A DNA stretch of 64,000 bases, taken from assembly GCF_013155385.1 (NCBI RefSeq), contig NZ_JABJUQ010000007.1, positions 2,710,001 through 2,774,000 of the forward strand. The letters run 5' to 3'. Positions 8,234 to 16,040 of the stretch are shown piece by piece. The position numbers and the translations under genes are program-made. The stretch's first letter is position 1; every line of letters begins with the position of its first letter. The stretch is from Bacillus sp. WMMC1349 (lineage in GTDB: Bacteria > Bacillota > Bacilli > Bacillales > Bacillaceae). Below the pieces are notes generated by a model, which was not told the origin of the DNA, did no database searches, and saw only the letters and a program-made list of their open reading frames with translations.

Positions 8234-9448
8234 TCAATAAAATCTCTTTTTAGGATCTAACGTTAAAATCACCTTATTGATTTTTTTTCCACAACTCAAA
8301 CATTTGTAAGTTTTATCATCGCTGTAATATCCATAAAACTCTTTTTTGTAACAATCATCACAAAGGTTTTTTGTAAGGTCTTGTTGTACAGATTTCATCA
8401 TATCATGACTATATTTTATCGTTTCTGTAGAAAGGATACTTTTTTCTTCAGTTATTCTTTTCAATAACTCTGTTGAAGTATGATAAACCTTTTCCTTTAT
8501 CTCTCCATTTGCGTCTCTTGTAAATAAAGAAAACTGATCATGAACCAAAATATAATGTAGTACACCGCTTTTTTTCCATTGTTTATAAGCTTTTTTTGTG
8601 GAATCTAACATCTGAAAGTTGTATTGGTGAGATCGTAATTCTTTGAAAAGTTGTTGTTTGTTCGTGTGATTAGAAGAAGCAATTAAGAAATCAACATCTG
8701 CAACATGAGGATGTATCGCAAAATTCCCGCAATATTGTGATGTCATTTCTAATGACTTATACAATGCTTTACCTGAAAATCCCGAGTCAAAAAGTTCTAC
8801 ATCATCATCAATTTTAAGATTATTTTTAAATTGATCTGATAATATATAGATCATTCCTAGCTTAGTCAAACTACCTTTCTCATGTGTAACAAAATATAAC
8901 TCATATTCCGCATATGAAGGGACTTCCTGAGTTTCAAGAAAGGCGATTTCAATACCAATACTAGCAAAAAAGTTTTTGTATATTTTTTTTAATTTTTTTA
9001 TATTTTCGTGATCGTCAGCTTTTTTTACGATTTGATCTAACTGCACGACTGGAAAGATATTTTTATCTTTGTACAGCGGTGTTAATTTGTTTGCTTTGTC
9101 TCTATACACACTTGAACATGTAAGCACTGATTTAGTTTGATTTTCAACATGATCTTTTAGATATTTGAAAGAGTTTATTAACACATCTGACATCACTAGT
9201 TTCTCACCATATTCTACGATTTCATCCGTATAATCATTAATGTCTTTATACATTTCTAGAAAATCATTTTTATCAACTAGTTTAGTATGTTTTAACTCAA
9301 TAGCGTTTAAGTTTTCATCTTTCACTATTTTTCTGAAAACATCAACAAAACGATAGATAACATCCAATCCTTTTCTAGAATAAACAGGTATACCCTTACC
9401 ATACCCACCTGCATAAAGAAATGAAGAATCTTCCAAGTAATGAGTCAT
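8234..9448 (-). CDS. ProRS-like class II aminoacyl-tRNA synthetase paralogue with C-terminal Cys4 cluster
   Basis: A 404-residue protein with class IIa synthetase features. A motif-1-like helix follows the GKGIPVYSRKG loop; motif 2 appears as SSVYRDKANKLTP with a following FPVVQLDQI; then an HGTP-type anticodon-fold domain (about PHVADVDFLIAS to LHYILVHDQFSLF). Motif 3 with its ATP-binding Arg is not recognisable. The C-terminus has CDDC and CLSC separated by 17 residues, a probable zinc site as in archaeal-type ProRS. ATG at 9448 overlaps the previous stop as ATGA; a GTG at 9487 would add 13 residues. Too degenerate for a housekeeping enzyme; probably a biosynthetic or regulatory subunit. 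Confidence 0.65.
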   Translation of the reverse strand: MTHYLEDSSFLYAGGYGKGIPVYSRKGLDVIYRFVDVFRKIVKDENLNAIELKHTKLVDKNDFLEMYKDINDYTDEIVEYGEKLVMSDVLINSFKYLKDHVENQTKSVLTCSSVYRDKANKLTPLYKDKNIFPVVQLDQIVKKADDHENIKKLKKIYKNFFASIGIEIAFLETQEVPSYAEYELYFVTHEKGSLTKLGMIYILSDQFKNNLKIDDDVELFDSGFSGKALYKSLEMTSQYCGNFAIHPHVADVDFLIASSNHTNKQQLFKELRSHQYNFQMLDSTKKAYKQWKKSGVLHYILVHDQFSLFTRDANGEIKEKVYHTSTELLKRITEEKSILSTETIKYSHDMMKSVQQDLTKNLCDDCYKKEFYGYYSDDKTYKCLSCGKKINKVILTLDPKKRFY

Positions 9449-9873
9449 TTTAATATTACTGATATGTTTAACCAACAACAACTCCACCTATCTGTTTCCA
9501 CAATATCGTAATCTAAAATATCTTGACGTTTCAGCAAATGATTATTTATCTCGGTGTGAACACTAGAAAAATTACATTTTTCTTTAGAAAAAAGTTCAAT
9601 CAGTAACAAGTTTGTTTCCTGATTTTGATAAAGGCCATCACCGATTGAGAATATTGTTGCTTTTTTGTTATTTTTCCATAAAGAAAATGGAGTGATACAA
9701 AAAGGACCTCCAAAACTTCTTAAAAAAAACTTCCTTTTTTTATCTATGATTTTTCTGCTATAAAAATTCAAAAAAGCTTCATCATTTTTTTTAGGTATAA
9801 CAAATACATCAGAAATTTCATATACTGGACTTATTAATTTTAATGAGGACAACACATCATGAAAATGGTTCAT
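9445..9873 (-). CDS. Unknown 142-residue protein of the aaRS-like cluster
   Basis: No family recognised. Mixed alpha/beta-looking sequence without membrane segment or signal; it contains RSFGGPFCITPFSLW and is otherwise rich in Lys, Asn and Ile. It overlaps the end of the ATP-grasp gene by 17 nt and its stop overlaps the ProRS-like ATG, so it is translated as part of a tightly coupled set. It could be a partner domain of the ProRS-like protein, which looks short at its N-terminus. A frameshift splitting one longer gene is possible but less likely given the clean ATGA junction. Confidence 0.65.
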   Translation of the reverse strand: MNHFHDVLSSLKLISPVYEISDVFVIPKKNDEAFLNFYSRKIIDKKRKFFLRSFGGPFCITPFSLWKNNKKATIFSIGDGLYQNQETNLLLIELFSKEKCNFSSVHTEINNHLLKRQDILDYDIVETDRWSCCWLNISVILK

Positions 9874-11137
9874 AGTCTACCATCAACTTCTTGTCAATTA
9901 AATACATATCATTTATCAAATGATGTAAACTTTTGTTTGAAAGGTAATATAGCCCTAACAAATCTTCAATTCCTCTAAAAGAAGACACTTTTTGACCAGC
10001 TTGTGCAATAGGAATCATTAAATCTATAGATTCAATATCATTGATTTTCGAAAAATTGATTGTTTTAATTCTCCATTCTCCAACAGGACATAAACTGATT
10101 TTAGCAGCTGCATATTTATAAAAATTTATATCCGTTGACACAGTTTCACCTAAAGATAATTTTGCTAATTCATAAAAAACGTCAAATTCCCCATTTGAAG
10201 CATTGTTTATTCTAAAAGGTGTGGTTCCGCCTGGGCGTGCATTAACTTCTATTATTTTTGGTCCTTCTTCTGTCAATTTTATTTCTGTATGTGTCATGAT
10301 ATTTTTCAATTCTAAAGCTTTTAAAGCAGAGGTAGTTAATCGATAAAGTGAGTCTACATCGTCTTTTTTTAAAGATGTGGGGGTGATATAGCCAGATTCT
10401 CGAAATGGTTGATATAACTTTGTTCGATCAGAAACAGTTAAATGATGAACGCGACCGTCTATAATGAGACTTTCAACACTAACATAATCAGCAAGCTGGT
10501 CGTTCTCATGCCAGTTAGTTCCTATCATTTTTTCTTCTAAATTAAACGTGCTTTCTTCACCTTCAGTAATGATATTTTCATATTTAAAACACTGTTCATC
10601 ATACTTTTCATATAATTCTTCTAGACAATTTATTTCAAATATCCCATAACCACCGCCTCCAAAATTAGGTTTTAACAAACTAGGAAAACCAATCTTCTCA
10701 GCTGCTTCTAATAAATCATTTTTATGTTTGATTTCAAAGTATTTAGGAATCGGTATATTTTTTTCCTGTAACCTTTTTCTTTGTAAAGCCTTATGTTGAA
10801 CACGTTTTATTATAGTTGGAGTCATAAAAGAAATACCTATTTCTTTAGCGATTTCACTAACTGCCTTTAATAACATTTCTGCAAATGTTATTAATCCATC
10901 AATTTTTTGTTCTTTGTGATAAGAAACAACTTTCTCCACCATATCGTTTTCATTTTTGCACTCAAAACCAGGTCCTATCGATCCTACAACAGAGTGATAA
11001 ACCTGATTTAATGTCATATTGGTTGGCGATTTAATATAGAAAGTGATGACTTCTACATCATTCAGTTTCTCAAGACTAGGATATATTAAGTCAGGTGCAG
11101 TACCAGCATGGTGCAATAATAAAGCTAACCTTTTCAA
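9857..11137 (-). CDS. ATP-grasp amino-acid/peptide ligase
   Basis: A 426-residue ATP-grasp enzyme that should join a carboxylate to an amine through an acyl-phosphate. Visible signs are the glycine-rich ATP loop KPNFGGGGYGIF, the metal- and phosphate-binding IIEVNARPGG near the end of the fold, and a C-terminal lobe like BacD- or carnosine-synthase-type ligases. A TTG at 11137 is taken as start because AAAGGAG lies 8 nt before it; an in-frame TTG at 11239 has no ribosome-binding site. About 110 bp separate it from the S66 peptidase gene, the only real gap in the operon. Substrates unknown. Confidence 0.8.
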   Translation of the reverse strand: MKRLALLLHHAGTAPDLIYPSLEKLNDVEVITFYIKSPTNMTLNQVYHSVVGSIGPGFECKNENDMVEKVVSYHKEQKIDGLITFAEMLLKAVSEIAKEIGISFMTPTIIKRVQHKALQRKRLQEKNIPIPKYFEIKHKNDLLEAAEKIGFPSLLKPNFGGGGYGIFEINCLEELYEKYDEQCFKYENIITEGEESTFNLEEKMIGTNWHENDQLADYVSVESLIIDGRVHHLTVSDRTKLYQPFRESGYITPTSLKKDDVDSLYRLTTSALKALELKNIMTHTEIKLTEEGPKIIEVNARPGGTTPFRINNASNGEFDVFYELAKLSLGETVSTDINFYKYAAAKISLCPVGEWRIKTINFSKINDIESIDLMIPIAQAGQKVSSFRGIEDLLGLYYLSNKSLHHLINDMYLIDKKLMVDYEPFS

Positions 11138-11246
11138 CCTCAACACTCCTTTGATTGTTTTTTCCTCAGTGGAAGTGAAGACACTCCGTAAAATGATTTG
11201 AGGAAATGCGTTGTATAGAGACGTCTCCACTAAAGACAAGTGATGG

Positions 11247-12197
11247 TTAAGAATGACAAGATATCCTCATTTTTTGGCTGCTAAAATTGATTTCTAAAAA
11301 TCCACCTGTATAAAAAGGAAACGAAGGTTCTGTATGAGAAAAATCAATATTAAAAATAATAGGAAAATTTTTCATTTTCAATTCTCCAACTAATAATTGG
11401 TATAAAATAAAATCATGATTTAAGATTGATTGAGGCGAAAACTTGCCAATGATAAGTGCTTTAGCTTGTAATACATTACTACCCATTATCAGTTGTTTGA
11501 TATTCATTAAAAATTTTCTAGGAGAAACATCTGGGATTGTTTCAATGACAACGATTTTATCTTTAAAATTTGGTGAAAATCTTGTTCCTAACAAAGAACA
11601 TAAACTTTCTAAATTTCCGCCTACTACACTTCCTGATATAGAATCAATCTCTTCAGAATAAAAATAGCTCCAAGAATGATGGGGGAAGTTCGTTCTTTCA
11701 CTGATATACCAATATCCATCGTTATATGATAATGGACAATCAAATACGATCTCTTCTTTTTTTAATGATCTTTCAATGATTTTTATTTCTTCACTAGTTA
11801 AATTTGGATTGCATATTTTAGATAAATCTATACCGTACACATTGTTCATTCCAGTTTTTTGATATAAACTATTCAACAAACAGGTAAGATCACTTTTACC
11901 ACAAACTAATTGGTTTTCTTTAAAACTAGAAATTTCAACTATATCTTCCAATATAAAATTACTAGTGAAACCGCCATAAATAGGTATTAAGACGCTATGA
12001 TCTGTACGAATGAATTTTTTATAAAAATCAATTAATTTTGAAGGTTCATTAATTCCTAAACCTAAATAATTTTGACTCATATTATCATCTAAGATGACAT
12101 CATAGCCCATCTTTTTAAGACGCTTGATTCCTAAATCTTTATGTTTTTGTGTTAGGTCGGTTCCATTGTTAGCAGGTGCCCATACAAATGCTTTCAT
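11247..12197 (-). CDS. S66-family serine peptidase, MccF-like
   Basis: A 316-residue member of the LD-carboxypeptidase/MccF family. The nucleophile elbow GGFTS places Ser79, VVIETIPD gives Glu219, and DFSHTEPSFPF gives His288, so the Ser-Glu-His triad is complete. GGNLESLCSLLGT (193-205) is typical of the MccF branch, whose members cleave aminoacyl-adenylate antibiotics such as processed microcin C for self-immunity. No signal peptide, so it acts in the cytosol, unlike a wall-recycling enzyme at the surface. Lying between synthetase-like and ligase genes, an immunity or tailoring role is likely. Confidence 0.8.
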   Translation of the reverse strand: MKAFVWAPANNGTDLTQKHKDLGIKRLKKMGYDVILDDNMSQNYLGLGINEPSKLIDFYKKFIRTDHSVLIPIYGGFTSNFILEDIVEISSFKENQLVCGKSDLTCLLNSLYQKTGMNNVYGIDLSKICNPNLTSEEIKIIERSLKKEEIVFDCPLSYNDGYWYISERTNFPHHSWSYFYSEEIDSISGSVVGGNLESLCSLLGTRFSPNFKDKIVVIETIPDVSPRKFLMNIKQLIMGSNVLQAKALIIGKFSPQSILNHDFILYQLLVGELKMKNFPIIFNIDFSHTEPSFPFYTGGFLEINFSSQKMRISCHS

Positions 12198-12220
12198 TTT
12201 GACAGACCTCTTCTTCCATC

Positions 12221-13219
12221 TTATGGCTCAATTTTAACATCCTTATCTCGATAGACAACCGGTATATTACGAATATCATAATTTCCTGTTAGCCAAGCTA
12301 TATAGCGTTCTATTCCCATTCCAAAACCACTTGTCTGTAAAGGGTACTGTTTTTTCATATTAATATACCATTCGTAATGATCGGGGCTAACTTGATGATC
12401 CATAAGCGATTTTTGCACAGAATGATAATCCGCTCTCTCTCCGCACCCTAATGTCTCGCCCATACCTATTAACAGATCTGCAGCTAGTGCATACTTCTGG
12501 TCATCTGGATCATACTGCTGATAGAAAGGCACGCTTTTATGTTCTAAATGAGTGAGCCAAACAACACCATTATACTTTTTAATTAAATGCTGTTCTCCTT
12601 CAGAATTTATTGTTTTTAAACCATCTCTAATTTCAATTCCTGCTGGATATTCATTCTTCAGTAAATCAATTGCATCTTTAAAATGGATTCGCGGAAAATG
12701 ACCTAAATATATGATTCTTTTAATATCATTAAAATGATCTACAGGGACATTTAAAGAGTGATAGTAGTCTTTTTCAATAATAAATGATGTAATATATTGA
12801 ATATACTCTTCCGCCAATCGAATAATATCATCTAGACCGCCTTTTATTTCAACTTCTGAATGATAGAATTGGCTTAAATGACGTTCATCAGAATCCTCAC
12901 CTCTAAATGAAGGCATAATATAATAAACACCATTTTGATTAAATCTCAACGTATATTCCAATAAAAATTGCATCGAATCAGCTAAATAAGTCTCTTGTCC
13001 CAATAAATTTATCTTGACAGGGAGGGAATCTGACCCCAATCCCATAGGGCTTGATATACTAGTCGTTGTAATTGGAAGGGCAGCAATTGAAAAATTCCTT
13101 TGATCATAAAATTGGTTTGAATACTTGATGATATCTGAATATATTTTAAACATATTTTCATACCATTTTGACTCTAACACTTTGCACCACCTATTATGAT
13201 CTGTAGAATGTATGATCAC
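12221..13219 (-). CDS. AsnRS-like class IIb synthetase core without anticodon-binding domain
   Basis: A 332-residue stand-alone catalytic core of the asparaginyl/aspartyl-tRNA synthetase type. Motif 2 reads FRGEDSDERHL (105-115), motif 3 GFGMGIER (298-305) with the ATP-binding Arg305, and YLADSMQFLLEY matches the AsnRS amino-acid pocket strand. The N-terminal OB-fold that binds tRNA is absent, as in archaeal asparagine synthetase (AS-AR). The enzyme probably makes an aminoacyl-adenylate, most likely of Asp or Asn, for amide formation rather than for translation. It starts with GTG overlapping the methyltransferase stop by 4 nt. Confidence 0.8.
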   Translation of the reverse strand: MIIHSTDHNRWCKVLESKWYENMFKIYSDIIKYSNQFYDQRNFSIAALPITTTSISSPMGLGSDSLPVKINLLGQETYLADSMQFLLEYTLRFNQNGVYYIMPSFRGEDSDERHLSQFYHSEVEIKGGLDDIIRLAEEYIQYITSFIIEKDYYHSLNVPVDHFNDIKRIIYLGHFPRIHFKDAIDLLKNEYPAGIEIRDGLKTINSEGEQHLIKKYNGVVWLTHLEHKSVPFYQQYDPDDQKYALAADLLIGMGETLGCGERADYHSVQKSLMDHQVSPDHYEWYINMKKQYPLQTSGFGMGIERYIAWLTGNYDIRNIPVVYRDKDVKIEP

Positions 13220-14070
13220 TTAAGATCCCATCCTTTCATATAAGTTGATGTGAATAGTTCTCTATCAAATTTAAACTTATTCTTTCTGATATACATTTCT
13301 TTATAAGCCATTTTATGAAGATTATCCCTAAATAGGTAAATGTAATGAATGTAAATGTCTTTTAAGCATTTTTTTGAATCTACATCTTTAATATTGTGAT
13401 CAATAATATTTTCATTTGTACGGAATATTTCTTCTACATAATCACTGATATGTTGATCCGTAATATAATCAAATTTATATTTATTGGCAAGATAGATATC
13501 TAACTCGTCATCAGTAAAAAATTCATCCCAATAATCTTCATAATCAATTTTTATATTCATTTTTAAAGCATCTCTTATTTTTTCTATTAACATATTTGAA
13601 GGAACTTCTACATAAAACATAGGAGCTACCAACAAAACTCCGTTATACTTTAAAACCCTTTTATATTCACTTAATGCTTTTTTTCGATCAGGAATATAAG
13701 AAATGATATTACCAGCAAATATAAAATCAAATTCCTCATCATCAAATGGCAAATTGGTTGCATCTGCTTTTACAAAGTTGATATGATCTTCAACCTTAAA
13801 ACGATCAGCATTTTTTTGAGCAATCTTCAAGCTTTCTTCATTAATATCTACCGCTGTTATTTGACAATTAGTCATTTTAGCTAATTCTATTGCAGTAAAT
13901 CCTGTTGAAGTTCCAATTTCAAGGACTTTATGATTTTCATTTATGTGAACAGTATTAACAAAGTTGATGATTGTTTTTATCCCTCCTGGCGGTCGATTTG
14001 TTTCACCAATGACAGAGATTAATTGATTATAGTTCATTTTTTTTAAATCATTCACTTCTAAAACATTCAT
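13216..14070 (-). CDS. SAM-dependent class I methyltransferase
   Basis: A 284-residue protein with a Rossmann-type SAM site: VLEIGTSTGFTA (motif I), AVDINEESL (motif II), VKADATNLPF and FDFIFAGNIISYIPD (motif IV). The C-terminal 110 residues are unlike common families and may bind the substrate. First gene of the operon, with a strong AAAGGAGATGAT ribosome-binding site and its own promoter about 30 bp upstream. Probably methylates the cluster product; target unknown. Confidence 0.85.
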   Translation of the reverse strand: MNVLEVNDLKKMNYNQLISVIGETNRPPGGIKTIINFVNTVHINENHKVLEIGTSTGFTAIELAKMTNCQITAVDINEESLKIAQKNADRFKVEDHINFVKADATNLPFDDEEFDFIFAGNIISYIPDRKKALSEYKRVLKYNGVLLVAPMFYVEVPSNMLIEKIRDALKMNIKIDYEDYWDEFFTDDELDIYLANKYKFDYITDQHISDYVEEIFRTNENIIDHNIKDVDSKKCLKDIYIHYIYLFRDNLHKMAYKEMYIRKNKFKFDRELFTSTYMKGWDLK

Positions 14071-14102
14071 TATGAATCATCTCCTTTCATAAATTTACAA
14101 TC

Positions 14103-14131
14103 AAAATACAATACATTTACTTTCGTGTCAA
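14103..14131 (-). promoter_or_regulatory. Promoter of the aaRS-like biosynthetic operon
   Basis: Perfect TTGACA (14131-14126), 17-bp spacer and TATTTT (14108-14103), about 32 bp ahead of the methyltransferase start. No clear operator palindrome is visible here. Confidence 0.6.
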
Positions 14132-14212
14132 TATATACAAATTAAATTCACTTTTTTGTTGAATATTGTCTATTAATTCGTTCAGATCTTGTTCAGAAAG
14201 TACAACAGCGTT
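14109..14212 (-). pseudogene. Possible 3' remnant of an unknown gene
   Basis: A frame of about 30 residues, without a start codon, reads AVVLSEQDLNELIDNIQQK and ends in YILTRK and a stop. It looks protein-like (amphipathic helix) and lies between marR and the operon promoter, so it may be the tail of a gene lost when the cluster arrived. Weak evidence. Confidence 0.25.
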
Positions 14213-14217
14213 TGCCC

Positions 14218-14760
14218 TTATTTTTCAGCTCTCCGTTGATTTTCATCGACTACTTTAAAAATCATTAACTTTTCAAAGATATCCTCCAACATTTTAATGA
14301 ACAATCTGTTTTCCTCTTCACTGTTATCTCCAATTAAATCTGAGATTTTATCGAAATGATCCGGCAAAAATCGAAGCAAATATTCTTTCCCTTTTGCTGT
14401 TAAAGTGATGGTGACTTTCCGGCGATCTTCTTTGACATGCCTCCGTTCAATATAGCTATCACGGGCTAACCCTTCTAATAGCCCTGTAATAGTTGCTTTC
14501 GTAACATTTGATTGCCTCGCAAGTTCTGTCGGACTTAAGGTATGATTCGGAGCATCTAACAACAGCATTAGAACGGTAAATTTCCCTTCCGAAAGCCCGT
14601 AATTTTTAAAGTAATGATCAATAATATGTGTCATTTTTTTAGAAACACCGAGAAGCGCTAAAAATAAATCAAGTGATGATAAATCAACATTCGAGTAGTT
14701 TGCTGCATTTTTCATGATTTGTTTATGTTTCTGTGAGTTTCGCAGTTTAGAGTCAACCAT
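14218..14760 (-). CDS. MarR-family transcriptional regulator
   Basis: A 180-residue winged-helix repressor. The recognition region is PTELARQSNVTKATITGLLEG, followed by the wing RRHVKEDRRKVTITLT, and flanked by dimerisation helices. ATG at 14760 is preferred over the ATG two codons earlier because AGGAGG lies 8 nt before it rather than 2 nt. Divergent from the flavin monooxygenase, with a shared operator region, so it probably represses both itself and that gene, relieved by a phenolic or similar ligand. It might also affect the downstream operon by read-through. Confidence 0.9.
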   Translation of the reverse strand: MVDSKLRNSQKHKQIMKNAANYSNVDLSSLDLFLALLGVSKKMTHIIDHYFKNYGLSEGKFTVLMLLLDAPNHTLSPTELARQSNVTKATITGLLEGLARDSYIERRHVKEDRRKVTITLTAKGKEYLLRFLPDHFDKISDLIGDNSEEENRLFIKMLEDIFEKLMIFKVVDENQRRAEK

Positions 14761-14766
14761 TTTCAT

Positions 14767-14915
14767 AACCTCCTATTTGTTTGTCAATTATAGGGTCGCA
14801 TATGGCGATATGCAACCTCTAAAAATATTTTTGACATATTACCCAGTATATAGTAATGTAACATATTGTTAGTCGCCTAATTATATATATCATCATACAA
14901 AGGTGGTTTATTCAA
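14767..14915. promoter_or_regulatory. Divergent marR / monooxygenase promoter region with operators
   Basis: For marR: TTGCAT, 17 bp, perfect TATAAT (14815-14787). The spacer and -35 overlap a perfect inverted repeat GCATAT-GGCG-ATATGC (14798-14813), a good candidate MarR operator. For the monooxygenase: TTGACA (14831-14836) with a weak -10, TAATGT, at 17 bp, overlapping a second palindrome ATGTAACAT (14856-14864). Confidence 0.6.
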
Positions 14916-16040
14916 ATGAAAAAAAGACACTATCACATTGTAATAGCAGGAGGGGGTATTGGCGGTCTTTGTGCAGCCATCTCTCTTAAAAATCAAGGTC
15001 ATGATGTGACTCTGTTTGAAGCATCTCCATGCAACCGCACGACAGGTGCGGGGATTCTCCAACCGCAAAATGCGCAACACGTTCTCAAAGAAATTGGTGT
15101 CCTCAATGATTGTTGTTCTTTAGGCTATCAAACAACATGGTTAGAAATTTTTGATGAAGCAGGTGAATTAATAGAAAAAGTAAACGAAAAATTTATCGAT
15201 GACACTTTGCCTGGAAGGAATAACATGTTACGAGCCAAACTGAATAACATCCTCACAAAACACGCCGAAACAGCCGGGGTTAACATCAAATGGGGTATGA
15301 AAGTGGTATCTTATAAAGAAACAGCAAGTACTGTAACTGTTTTCTGTAAAAATGGGAAAGACTTCACATGTGATCTTCTTGTGGGCTTTGATGGCATCCA
15401 TTCTACCGTACGAGATGTGATGCTCGAAAAGAAAACAGAGAAAGAATATCTTGGGGTTGGAGCCTTCCGATTCTATATCGAATTCCCTGAAAACACCTTT
15501 GCTGAATCAGCAATGATTTATAAAACAGGCGAGTTCCAAGTAGGAGTTATCCCACTTTCAGTAAAAGCAGGTTATGTATTTATACTAAAAGCTTTTCCAG
15601 CAGATTATCAGGATGATGAGAGAACTCGATTTACTAGAGTAAAAGAAATGTTATCACAGCGAAAAGAACTAGAGTTTATTACAACACACATTTCAAAGAA
15701 ACACCCGGTGATCTTCAACAAAATTGAACAGATTAGATTAACAGATAAATGGTATAAAGGACGAGTTGTAATCGGTGGAGATGCTGCTCATGCCGGTGCC
15801 CCGACACTTGCCCAAGGTGCGGCTATGGCGATTGAAGACGCCATCGTACTTGCAGATGAGCTAGGGCATCATCAAACAATCAAAACTGCACTTCAAGCCT
15901 ACTACGAAAGAAGAGCACCACGGGCATCAAAAATTCAGGAGTTATCTGCAAACATAATTCAGCACGAAATGAACGGAAATCCCAACGCTGCACATGAAAA
16001 TATCGCTAACTGCTATAGTCTGCTAAAAAAAGCCTATTAA
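14916..16040 (+). CDS. FAD-dependent aromatic hydroxylase-type monooxygenase
   Basis: A 374-residue class A flavoprotein monooxygenase. The N-terminal dinucleotide fold shows GGGIGGL with Glu at the end of the second strand (VTLFEA). The DG-type motif is seen as LLVGFDGIHSTVR, and GDAAHAGAPTLAQGA near residue 288 contacts FAD ribityl and pyrophosphate. Such enzymes use NAD(P)H and O2 to hydroxylate aromatic or polyketide substrates, including drugs (TetX-type). AAAGGTGG lies 9 nt before ATG. The divergent MarR gene suggests induction by the substrate. Confidence 0.88.
   Translation: MKKRHYHIVIAGGGIGGLCAAISLKNQGHDVTLFEASPCNRTTGAGILQPQNAQHVLKEIGVLNDCCSLGYQTTWLEIFDEAGELIEKVNEKFIDDTLPGRNNMLRAKLNNILTKHAETAGVNIKWGMKVVSYKETASTVTVFCKNGKDFTCDLLVGFDGIHSTVRDVMLEKKTEKEYLGVGAFRFYIEFPENTFAESAMIYKTGEFQVGVIPLSVKAGYVFILKAFPADYQDDERTRFTRVKEMLSQRKELEFITTHISKKHPVIFNKIEQIRLTDKWYKGRVVIGGDAAHAGAPTLAQGAAMAIEDAIVLADELGHHQTIKTALQAYYERRAPRASKIQELSANIIQHEMNGNPNAAHENIANCYSLLKKAY

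Noticed and set aside
9101..9490. A frameshift fusing the 142-residue protein to the ProRS-like protein
   Set aside because: The clean ATGA overlap is a normal operon junction and no class II motif is split by it; kept only as a caution.
11247..12197. Ordinary LD-carboxypeptidase of peptidoglycan recycling
   Set aside because: The segment GGNLESLCSLLGT and the cluster context favour the MccF branch, though only a phylogeny would settle it.
12221..13219. A second housekeeping asparaginyl-tRNA synthetase or resistance copy
   Set aside because: It has no anticodon-binding domain, so it cannot replace AsnRS in translation; a biosynthetic role fits better.
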